A stretch of DNA of 12,728 nucleotides, from NCBI GenBank assembly GCA_937973935.1, contig CALJJF010000208.1:1-12728 (forward strand). Reading direction: 5' to 3'. The DNA is from MKRK01 sp001896915. GTDB lineage: Bacteria; Bacillota; Clostridia; Oscillospirales; Acutalibacteraceae. A program made the translations under genes and the position numbers. A model generated the notes under the pieces. The model searched no databases. It was not told where the DNA came from and worked only from the letters and a program-made list of their open reading frames with translations. Position 1 is the stretch's first letter, and every line of letters starts with the position of its first letter. Of the stretch, positions 6,652 to 12,728 are shown one piece after another.

Positions 6652-6680
6652 ATTATAAAATAATACACTGTTTTAAGCAA
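6652..6680 (-). promoter_or_regulatory. Candidate pilD promoter
   Basis: On the minus strand TTGCTT (6680-6675) is followed after 17 bases by a perfect TATAAT (6657-6652). The predicted leader to the ATG at 6508 is about 135 bases. A weak CGGCAT/ATGCCG inverted repeat (6570-6575, 6596-6601) lies inside that leader. The -35 matches only at TTG, hence moderate confidence. Confidence 0.45.
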
Positions 6681-6697
6681 TAGTTAATAAAAAAATA

Positions 6698-6726
6698 TTG
6701 TTAGAAAAGAAGAAATATGTTAATAT
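6698..6726 (+). promoter_or_regulatory. Candidate pilB-pilT promoter
   Basis: TTGTTA (6698-6703) and TAATAT (6721-6726) have a 17-base spacer in very AT-rich DNA. The predicted start near 6733 precedes the pilB SD by about 8 bases. Each hexamer has two mismatches, and AT-rich sequence yields chance matches, so this is tentative. Confidence 0.35.
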
Positions 6727-6740
6727 TAATTTATATTATG

Positions 6741-6750
6741 AGGGAAGGTG
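6741..6750 (+). promoter_or_regulatory. Ribosome binding site that selects the TTG start of pilB
   Basis: AGGGAAGGTG places AAGG 8 bases before the TTG at 6757. The alternative GTG at 6748 lies within the SD itself and would have no upstream site. Confidence 0.65.
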
Positions 6751-6756
6751 AGTGCT

Positions 6757-8439
6757 TTGAATATCAACAACGTTCCATTGGGCGAATTGTTGGTCAACAC
6801 CAATATTATCACCCAGGAGCAACTGAACACAGCATTACAAAGGCACGAGGAAAATCCCGAAGAAAAGCTGGGTGATATTTTAATCGCCCAGGGCTATATT
6901 ACAGAGGAACAGCTGATGAAAGCGTTGGAATACCGTTTTCGGATCCCTTTTTATGAGCTGTTTACCATAGAAATCCCTCCGGAGGTTGCATCGCTGATCA
7001 CCGCCGAGATTGCGAAGGAACACAATCTTGTACCGGTTTCGAAGGACGGGAAAAATCTTTATGTTGCCATTTCAGACCCTATGAACTACCGTGCGCTGGA
7101 TGAGGTGAAGTTTTACACCAAGCTGCAGGTCAAGCCGGTGCTAGCCACCAAGGCCGACATCAAAAACACCATCATCAAACTTTACGAAGCAACCCAGACG
7201 GATGAGGCAGTTCAGGACATCAACAAGGAATATACCATTGAGGACGTTGCCGAGCTAAGCGAAAGTATCAACGAAAATGTGGACAATGCGCCGATTGTCA
7301 GGCTGGTGAACCTCATCATCAATCAGGCCATCAATGCCCGCGCCAGCGACATCCACATCGAACCCATGGAAAATCTGGTCCGCATCCGCTTTCGTATCGA
7401 CGGTGTCTTGTATGAACAGCTGACCATTACAAAATCAGCCCATGCCGCCGTTACCACACGTCTGAAAATTATGAGCGATCTGGACATTGCCGAGAAACGA
7501 ATCCCCCAGGACGGAAGAGCACAGGTTGTCTTTGGCGGACAGGCAATCGATTTGCGTCTGTCGGTTTTGCCCACGGTAAACGGAGAAAAAATAACCATCC
7601 GGATTTTGGGCGGAAAGGGAAGCCTTTTATCCAGAGAAAAACTGGGCTTTACCAAAGCGAATTCCGATATGTTTGATTCGATGATCAAAAACCCCAACGG
7701 AATCATTCTTGTGTCGGGTCCCACCGGAAGCGGTAAATCCACTACACTATACACCATTCTCAACGAGCTGAACCGACCCTCTGAAAACATCATTACGGTT
7801 GAGGATCCGGTAGAATTCCGAATGGCGGGCATCAATCAGGTTCAAATCAACACAAAAGCAGGACTCACCTTTGCTGCCGGTCTTCGCTCCATTCTGCGTC
7901 AGGATCCGGATATTATCATGCTGGGCGAAATCAGAGATGCGGAAACGGCAGAAATTGCGGTCAGAGCATCCATCACAGGACATCTGGTGCTGTCCACCAT
8001 CCATACCAACGATGCGGCCTCCACCGTATCAAGACTGGTCGATATGGGCATTGAGCCGTTTTTGGTATCGGCCTCCCTCGTGGGCGTGGTGGCACAGCGG
8101 CTGGTCAGAAGAATTTGCACCAAATGCAAAACCTCATATACCCCGCCGAAAAGCGAACTGAATTTTTTGCATTTAGAAGAAGATATTACATTATACAAAG
8201 GAACAGGCTGTACCAGCTGCGGTAACACCGGCTACAAGGGACGTATCGGCATTCACGAAATCCTGCTGATGAACCGTGAGATGCGGGAACTGGTAGATGC
8301 CAGAGCGACGGCAGAACAGCTCCGTAAAGAGGCGATCAAAAACGGGACAACTTCTCTGCGGGACAATTGTGCAGAGCTTGTTCTGGGCGGAATCACCACA
8401 ATCGAGGAACTGATCAAGGTAACCTACAGCATCAGCTAA
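6757..8439 (+). CDS. pilB: Type IV pilus assembly (extension) ATPase PilB/GspE family
   Basis: A cytoplasmic hexameric motor of 560 residues that powers pilin polymerisation. An N-terminal MshEN-type domain (about residues 1-150; LGDILIAQGYITEEQL is typical and may bind cyclic di-GMP in relatives) precedes the ATPase. The motifs are Walker A GPTGSGKST (321-329), Asp box VEDPVEFR, Walker B DPDIIMLGE (383-391), His box TGHLVLSTIHTND (407-419), and the zinc-binding tetracysteine C454-C457/C485-C488 that marks PilB rather than PilT. The length is normal for the family. The TTG start follows from the SD at 6741-6750; a GTG three codons earlier overlaps that SD. The gene heads a plus-strand unit with pilT, divergent from pilD. 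No PilC gene follows, unlike many pilB-pilT-pilC clusters. Confidence 0.95.
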   Translation: MNINNVPLGELLVNTNIITQEQLNTALQRHEENPEEKLGDILIAQGYITEEQLMKALEYRFRIPFYELFTIEIPPEVASLITAEIAKEHNLVPVSKDGKNLYVAISDPMNYRALDEVKFYTKLQVKPVLATKADIKNTIIKLYEATQTDEAVQDINKEYTIEDVAELSESINENVDNAPIVRLVNLIINQAINARASDIHIEPMENLVRIRFRIDGVLYEQLTITKSAHAAVTTRLKIMSDLDIAEKRIPQDGRAQVVFGGQAIDLRLSVLPTVNGEKITIRILGGKGSLLSREKLGFTKANSDMFDSMIKNPNGIILVSGPTGSGKSTTLYTILNELNRPSENIITVEDPVEFRMAGINQVQINTKAGLTFAAGLRSILRQDPDIIMLGEIRDAETAEIAVRASITGHLVLSTIHTNDAASTVSRLVDMGIEPFLVSASLVGVVAQRLVRRICTKCKTSYTPPKSELNFLHLEEDITLYKGTGCTSCGNTGYKGRIGIHEILLMNREMRELVDARATAEQLRKEAIKNGTTSLRDNCAELVLGGITTIEELIKVTYSIS

Positions 8440-8531
8440 TCACACAAGGACTTTGATACGGTTCTTATCAGATACCGATTGATATTGGACACGGTCAAAG
8501 GGATCTTCTCCCTGAAAGGACGGTCACAAAC

Positions 8532-9601
8532 GTGGAACTGAACATAGGAACGATATTACAAACAGCCGTAGAACTCAAAGGCTCAGACATTCATCTGACG
8601 GTAGGGGTGCCGCCCATTGTAAGAATTGACGGTCAAATCACACCGCTGGAAGGCTACACTCCCCTGACACCCATCGAAACGAAAACCCTGTGTTATTCCA
8701 TTACCAAAGAGGAGCATGCGACAGAGCTGGAACAAAACGGAGAATCGGACTTTGCCTATGCCATACTGGGGCTTGGCAGATTTCGCGTGAACGTGTTTAA
8801 GCAGCGCGGAACGTATTCTGTGGTCATGCGTATTCTGGCAAGCAGTGTGCCCACCATTGACAAGCTGGGACTGCCTCCTATTATTAAAGAACTGGCCATG
8901 AAGCCCAGAGGGCTTATTTTGGTTACGGGGCTGACGGGAAGCGGTAAATCCACCACACTGGCCTCCATCATTGATTATATCAACAACAACAAACGAGGTC
9001 ATATTTTAACACTGGAGGATCCCATCGAATATCTACATAAGCACAACCGCTGTATCGTCAATCAGCGGGAGATTGGGGACGACAGCAAGACCTTTTCCTC
9101 TGCACTGCGTGCCGCTCTTCGTGAAGATCCGGATGTCATTCTCGTGGGAGAAATGCGTGATCTTGAGACCATCTCCACTGCCATTTCGGCGGCGGAAACA
9201 GGGCATCTTGTTTTGTCCACCCTCCATACGGTCAGTGCTGCCCACAAACGGTGGACCGTATCATCGATATGTTCCCGGAAAATCAGCAGCAGCAGATCAG
9301 AATTCAGCTGGCAAGCGTAATGCAAGGAGTCATCACCCAGCAGCTGATGCGGCTGATGGGATCCAAGGGACGTGTGGCGGCGCTGGAGATCATGTTGTTC
9401 AGTGACGCAATCCGAAACGTCATCCGGGAAGGAAAGACCCACCAAATCCCTTCCATGATGCAGACCAGTATCTCCCAGGGCTCTTTGCCCATGGACTATT
9501 CCCTAAGCCTCTTGGTGAAGGATCGGAAAATCAGCATGCAGGATGCGTATCTGCACTGCCATGACAGCGATATGCTGAGGCGATATTTGCAGCAGACTTA
9601 A
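8532..9601 (+). pseudogene. pilT: Type IV pilus retraction ATPase PilT, split by an apparent one-base frameshift
   Basis: PilT disassembles pili to drive twitching and retraction. From the GTG at 8532 the main frame gives an N-terminal PAS-like domain, Walker A GLTGSGKST (133-141), Asp box LEDPIEY, Walker B DPDVILVGEM (199-208) and His box TGHLVLSTLHT (223-233). It leaves the family sequence after residue 238 (SAAH) and stops at 9320. The conserved continuation TVDRIIDMFP lies in the -1 frame from 9248 and runs to TAA 9599-9601, including AIRNVIREGK and HQIPSMMQT. One additional A in the AAA at 9246-9248 would give SAAHKTVDRI and a normal 356-residue PilT. The gene begins 92 bases after pilB; a weak 5-bp hairpin (8499-8513) precedes its AAAGGA SD. 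It is either an assembly error or a real inactivation. Confidence 0.9.
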
Positions 9602-9613
9602 CTAAAATGGAAC

Positions 9614-9645
9614 GATGCCGTCAGAAATGAGACGGCATCTTTTTT
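9614..9645 (+). terminator. Intrinsic terminator after pilT
   Basis: GATGCCGTC (9614-9622) pairs perfectly with GACGGCATC (9631-9639) around an 8-base loop, followed by six T residues (9640-9645). It lies 12 bases after the pilT stop and closes the pilB-pilT unit. Confidence 0.93.
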
Positions 9646-9688
9646 GTAAGAAATATTTAAGATTTCATAACAGGTTTCCTTCATAAAT

Positions 9689-9712
9689 TTACGCTATGAT
9701 ATAGAGGCGTAA
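9689..9712. promoter_or_regulatory. Candidate operator: TTACGC-N12-GCGTAA palindrome
   Basis: Perfect 6-base inverted half-sites lie 18 bases apart from start to start, ending 12 bases before the extended -10 of the response-regulator promoter and covering its -35 region. The placement suits a regulator binding about two helical faces upstream of the -10. The site owner is unknown; autoregulation by the adjacent OmpR-family protein is possible, though that family often uses direct repeats. Confidence 0.35.
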
Positions 9713-9721
9713 GGAAAGCTG

Positions 9722-9730
9722 TGGTATAAT
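9722..9730 (+). promoter_or_regulatory. Extended -10 promoter of the two-component operon
   Basis: TGGTATAAT is a perfect extended -10 (TGnTATAAT). No good -35 is seen 16-18 bases upstream, as is usual for extended -10 or activator-dependent promoters. The predicted start near 9737 lies downstream of the ATG at 9733, which argues that translation begins at the TTG at 9754. Confidence 0.55.
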
Positions 9731-9742
9731 TTATGAAAAAAG

Positions 9743-9750
9743 AAGGTGAG
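9743..9750 (+). promoter_or_regulatory. Ribosome binding site that selects the TTG start of the response regulator
   Basis: AAGGTGAG places AAGG seven bases before the TTG at 9754. The ATG at 9733 lies upstream of this SD and probably upstream of the transcription start, and has no SD of its own. Confidence 0.6.
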
Positions 9751-9753
9751 AGT

Positions 9754-10467
9754 TTGAAACAATACAGAGTGCTTGTGGTGGATGACGATAAGGAAATTGC
9801 CGAAGCCATCGGGGTGTATCTGACCCAGGAAAATATTCTTTCCCATCTGGCGTTTGACGGGGAAGAGGCCATCAAGAAGTTGGGGGAGGAACGCTATGAG
9901 CTGTTGATCATTGATATTATGATGCCGAAGCTGGACGGCATACGGGCCGTGAGCAAAATCCGGCAGGACAGCAAAATCCCCATCATCTTTTTGTCTGCCA
10001 AGAGTGAGGACAGCGATAAGATTCTCGGACTGAATATGGGGGCGGATGATTATATCACAAAGCCCTTTAATCCGCTGGAGCTGATTGCCCGGGTAAAATC
10101 CCTGCTTCGCAGATATACGGATTTTGGCACCCTTGCAAAGTCAAACAGCAGGATCCGGACAGGTGCTCTGACGATTGATCCGGAGGCAAAGCTTTGTATG
10201 GTGGATGGAGGGGAGGTAAAGCTCACCGCCATTGAATTTAAGATACTGCGGCTTCTCATGCAAAACCTAGGGCACATTTTTTCGATTGATGAAATTTATG
10301 AGCGGGTTTGGAACGAACCGAATTATAACGGTGAAAACACCGTGGCGGTCCATGTCAGACGTATCCGTGAAAAAATCGAAATCAATCCGAAGGAGCCCAA
10401 ATATTTGAAGGTGGTGTGGGGAATTGGATATAAAATCGAAAAGTACGAACCTGTTTGTATGGATTAA
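9754..10467 (+). CDS. OmpR/PhoB-family response regulator
   Basis: A cytoplasmic DNA-binding regulator of 237 residues from the TTG at 9754 (244 from the ATG at 9733). The receiver domain (about 3-118) has the acidic cluster D10-D11-D12, the phosphoacceptor D54 in LLIIDIMMPKLDG, the switch residue S81 in FLSAKSE and K103 in ITKPF. The C-terminal winged helix (about 135-232) has LTAIEFKILRLLMQN, the recognition helix region NTVAVHVRRIREKIE and the closing wing VVWGIGYKIE. This is close to VanR/PhoP-type regulators of Gram-positive bacteria. It overlaps the kinase gene by 44 bases, so the two are coupled. Target genes cannot be told from sequence; the palindrome at 9689-9712 is a candidate site. 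Confidence 0.93.
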   Translation: MKQYRVLVVDDDKEIAEAIGVYLTQENILSHLAFDGEEAIKKLGEERYELLIIDIMMPKLDGIRAVSKIRQDSKIPIIFLSAKSEDSDKILGLNMGADDYITKPFNPLELIARVKSLLRRYTDFGTLAKSNSRIRTGALTIDPEAKLCMVDGGEVKLTAIEFKILRLLMQNLGHIFSIDEIYERVWNEPNYNGENTVAVHVRRIREKIEINPKEPKYLKVVWGIGYKIEKYEPVCMD

Positions 10468-12541
10468 GCTGTTGGCGGTTCTCGTGGGAATTGCAGGAAT
10501 TCTTCTGGGGCAGTACGGGTTCACCAAAGGACAGTATTTTGACATTGCGTTTCAAAACAAGGATTATAAAAACTCACGTGAGTTATCCTATGCGGTGCAG
10601 GAAATCGGCAATTCCATCCGATCGACGCTTTTTCGCTATAAAAGCACAAAGGACATCGAGGAAGGAACTGTGATTACAAACGCGGATGTTGCCCAGTATA
10701 AAATACAGATCCAAGAGAGAAAGACACAAGAAATCGAAAGCATGAAGGCGGTTTATGATGAATACATGAACGCGGCTTTTGGTGACGAGGACGAAACCAA
10801 CCGGCTGAACAACGAAAAAATTGAACGGCTGGACGAAATATATTTTCGGTACAACCAAGAGATGATGCAGGCGAAGCAAGAACTGATAGAGGATATCTTA
10901 CATGAGTTTGAAACCTGCAAAATAAGCATTGCTAGCAAGAATTTTGTGTATGCATATACCATCAATGGTGTGGTTACGGAAAGCACGGTAACGAACATTG
11001 CGTCCGTTGAGTCTCTGCCGTTTCACACCAAAATCACGGACGACACCGGCAAGCTGGCAGTCTATCTGGGAATGCAACAAAAAATCTATGACGAAAAACA
11101 GAAGGATTTTTCGGAAAGACGAAACATCGGCGCCGAGGGTGCCAATCAAGTTATGCTTGGTGTGCTGCTTGTGGTTCTTTCCTTGGGAACCCTTGCGTTT
11201 TTGGCGGGAAAGGGCAGAAACAGGGATGAGGTGCGGCTGTGTTTTTATGATAAGCTGTATCTTGACTTTGCGTTATTTGCGTTCGGGTTGTTGGTAATTC
11301 TGGGTGCCGTTGTGACAAGCCAGATTTATAGTTTGTATGACATCGGAATTGTTAACCCCTTCGTGTTTGGATTGGTGGTGGGTTCATACCTTTTTATTGC
11401 ACTGTATATAGTTATGGTATCAAAACGGCTGAAGCGAAGTGAATTCATCAGGCACACCCTGATTTTTGTTATCCTCAGGCTGATCGTTAGAAGCCTGAAA
11501 AAGATGAGAAGCGATTTTGCGCTGACAAGTGGCAAAAAAGCATATTTTGTGAAGGCGATCTTGTCCTTGGCGGTGATCTTTGTGGTGGATTCTTTCCTGG
11601 TTCAATCGTTTCGGAATAGGAACGGCATGGGTTCGGTCTTCTTTTTGCTCTTGTTTACCGGTCTGTTGTGCTTATTGGGCTTTTATTACCATTTCAAAAA
11701 GCAGGCTGCACTGGAAGTGCTTTCAAAGGACATCAAAAAAATCATAGACGGAGACATTCATTATAAAATTCCTGAAATGCAGGATGTCCGGATCAATGAA
11801 ATGGCAAGGGACATCAACAATATTTCAAAGGGGCTGAAAAATGCGGTAGAGGAAGCCGTGAGGGCACAGCGAATGAAGGTGGATCTGATCACAAATGTAT
11901 CCCATGATCTGAAAACACCGCTGACCTCCATCATCAGCTATGTTGATTTATTGTCTAAGGAAAAACAGCCCGGAGAAGCGACGGATCATTACCTCGGGAT
12001 TTTAAAGAATAAATCGGAGCAGCTGAAAAAGCTCATTGAAGACCTGTTTGAGGTGACCAAGGCAGAAAGCGGGAATGTCTCTGTGGAAATGGGGGAGCTG
12101 TCTCTCAAGGACTTGCTGACCCAGGTGCTGGCGGAGTTTGAAGAAGCCCTCAGTGAAAAGAACGTAAGCGTCATTATAAACGGAAACAGCGAAAAGATCA
12201 CCGTGTTGGGCGACAGCGGTAAGCTCTGGCGGGTGTTCTCCAACATTTTTGGAAACATTGCCAAGTACACGCAGGAGAACACAAGGGTATATGTTGATAT
12301 CACGACGGAATGGGATTATGTCAAGATGACCGTGAAAAACATTGCCAATTACGAGATGAATTTTGATGCCGGAGAAATTGCAGAACGGTTCCGGCGGGGG
12401 GATGCATCCCGAACGGGAGAGGGCTCGGGGCTGGGTCTGGCCATTGTAAGCAGCTTTATGGAGCTGCAGGGCGGAAGGTCGGAGATCACCGTCGACGGAG
12501 ATTTGTTTAAGATCGCCTTGTTCATCAAAGCGAAACAATAA
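10424..12541 (+). CDS. Multi-pass sensor histidine kinase partner of the response regulator
   Basis: A membrane kinase of 705 residues. TM1 is at about 12-32. Residues about 33-240 are extracytoplasmic and rich in charged helix (about 85-160), suggesting a coiled coil. Five further hydrophobic segments follow at about 243-263, 280-300, 312-334, 376-394 and 405-424, then a HAMP-like linker (IIDGDIHYKIPEM). The HisKA H-box has H494 in VSHDLKTPLTSII. The ATP-binding domain has N-box residues N607 and N611 and a clear G2 loop GSGLGL at 667-672. A canonical DxGxG G1 box is absent; the equivalent region reads VKNIANYEMNFDAGEIAERF, a variant I recall in other VanS-like clostridial kinases. The TTG start overlaps the regulator gene by 44 bases and keeps TM1 intact; no in-frame ATG precedes TM1. 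The signal is unknown. Confidence 0.9.
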   Translation: MDIKSKSTNLFVWIKLLAVLVGIAGILLGQYGFTKGQYFDIAFQNKDYKNSRELSYAVQEIGNSIRSTLFRYKSTKDIEEGTVITNADVAQYKIQIQERKTQEIESMKAVYDEYMNAAFGDEDETNRLNNEKIERLDEIYFRYNQEMMQAKQELIEDILHEFETCKISIASKNFVYAYTINGVVTESTVTNIASVESLPFHTKITDDTGKLAVYLGMQQKIYDEKQKDFSERRNIGAEGANQVMLGVLLVVLSLGTLAFLAGKGRNRDEVRLCFYDKLYLDFALFAFGLLVILGAVVTSQIYSLYDIGIVNPFVFGLVVGSYLFIALYIVMVSKRLKRSEFIRHTLIFVILRLIVRSLKKMRSDFALTSGKKAYFVKAILSLAVIFVVDSFLVQSFRNRNGMGSVFFLLLFTGLLCLLGFYYHFKKQAALEVLSKDIKKIIDGDIHYKIPEMQDVRINEMARDINNISKGLKNAVEEAVRAQRMKVDLITNVSHDLKTPLTSIISYVDLLSKEKQPGEATDHYLGILKNKSEQLKKLIEDLFEVTKAESGNVSVEMGELSLKDLLTQVLAEFEEALSEKNVSVIINGNSEKITVLGDSGKLWRVFSNIFGNIAKYTQENTRVYVDITTEWDYVKMTVKNIANYEMNFDAGEIAERFRRGDASRTGEGSGLGLAIVSSFMELQGGRSEITVDGDLFKIALFIKAKQ

Positions 12542-12585
12542 GAAAAGGGTTCCTGCACCGATCATTGTGCAGGAACCCTTTTCTT
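12540..12585. terminator. Perfect 19-bp bidirectional terminator
   Basis: AAGAAAAGGGTTCCTGCAC (12540-12558) pairs perfectly with 12567-12585 around an 8-base loop. The AT-rich outer stem supplies U tracts on both strands. It starts within the kinase stop codon and overlaps the stop codon of the convergent glycosyltransferase gene, so almost no spacer separates the two genes. Confidence 0.92.
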
Positions 12586-12728
12586 ATTTCTTAATGTATT
12601 CTTCAATGATAAATTTTGGTCGGGCTTTGACCTCAGCGTATATTTTTCCGATGTATTCCCCGATGATGCCGAGACAGAACAGCTGAATGCCGCCCAGCAG
12701 CCAGATCGAAGCAATGATTGCCGTCCAG
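12584..12728 (-). CDS. GtrB/DPM1-like family 2 glycosyltransferase, C-terminal part
   Basis: The window ends inside this minus-strand gene; the last 47 residues and the TAA (12586-12584) are visible. They read as a final transmembrane helix (TAIIASIWLLGGIQLFCLG), the family hallmark IIGEYIGKIYAEVKARP, and a short basic tail ending IIEEYIKK. This block is characteristic of membrane glycosyltransferases that load a sugar on undecaprenyl phosphate (GtrB, YfdH, DPM1-like). The catalytic domain is outside the window, so the sugar and acceptor cannot be named. Convergent with the kinase gene and sharing its terminator. Confidence 0.85.
   Translation of the reverse strand, partial: WTAIIASIWLLGGIQLFCLGIIGEYIGKIYAEVKARPKFIIEEYIKK

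Noticed and set aside
7323..7835. A 170-codon minus-strand ORF inside pilB
   Set aside because: It runs antisense through the conserved ATPase core; its residues are mirror products of pilB codons with no family signature.
8440..8531. Terminator between pilB and pilT
   Set aside because: The only stem (AGGGA/TCCCT at 8499-8513) is 5 bp and lacks a T tract, so the two genes are likely cotranscribed.
9733..9753. ATG at 9733 as the response-regulator start
   Set aside because: It lies upstream of the only SD and three bases after the TATAAT, so it is probably not transcribed from that promoter; the receiver domain begins right after the TTG.

Overview
The window reads as a chromosomal stretch of a Gram-positive, anaerobic clostridial bacterium, probably from the Ruminococcaceae/Oscillospiraceae or a close relative. 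This is an inference. It rests on purine-rich Shine-Dalgarno (SD) sites of the AAGGTGA type followed by TTG starts, a cohesin-type surface protein with a Thr-rich linker, a Clostridia-style DUF5050-like beta-propeller protein, and a PilB/PilT/PilD type IV pilus set in an organism with no sign of an outer-membrane secretin.

Layout. (1) Bases 1-1224, plus strand: the 3' end of folK (folate synthesis), then a single-pass membrane protein with YWTD/DUF5050-like repeats. (2) Bases 1237-2208, plus strand: a secreted cohesin-domain protein with its own promoter and a leader hairpin. Its C-terminal membrane anchor is displaced by an apparent one-base frameshift. (3) Bases 2251-2282: a bidirectional terminator between convergent transcription units. 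(4) Bases 2310-5606, minus strand: a tightly coupled three-gene minor-pilin operon in PilX-, PilV-, PilW-like order, driven by a near-perfect sigma-A promoter at 5670-5698. (5) Bases 5753-6508, minus strand: the prepilin peptidase/methyltransferase PilD. (6) Bases 6757-9601, plus strand and divergent from pilD: the PilB extension ATPase and the PilT retraction ATPase. pilT is split by an apparent one-base deletion in an A tract, and a strong terminator follows. (7) Bases 9722-12541, plus strand: an OmpR-family response regulator and an overlapping multi-pass sensor histidine kinase. (8) Bases 12540-12728: a perfect 19-bp bidirectional terminator, then the C-terminus of a GtrB/DPM1-like polyprenyl-phosphate glycosyltransferase on the minus strand.

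The central 2.3-9.6 kb forms a type IV pilus locus. PilD would process the pilin-like proteins, PilB would power assembly and PilT retraction. The PilW-like subunit carries tandem bacterial Ig-like domains, and the PilX-like subunit a long beta-helix-like repeat region, so both look suited to display or adhesion at the pilus tip. The PilC platform protein, a recognisable major pilin and the PilM/N/O genes are not in this window. The cohesin protein and the two-component system flank the locus; a functional link to the pilus is plausible but not shown.

A recurring oddity is single-base indel signatures: clear in pilT and in the cohesin gene, and possible at an A7 run at the start of the DUF5050-like gene. 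They could be assembly errors, true inactivating mutations or phase-variation-like slippage. The sequence alone cannot decide.
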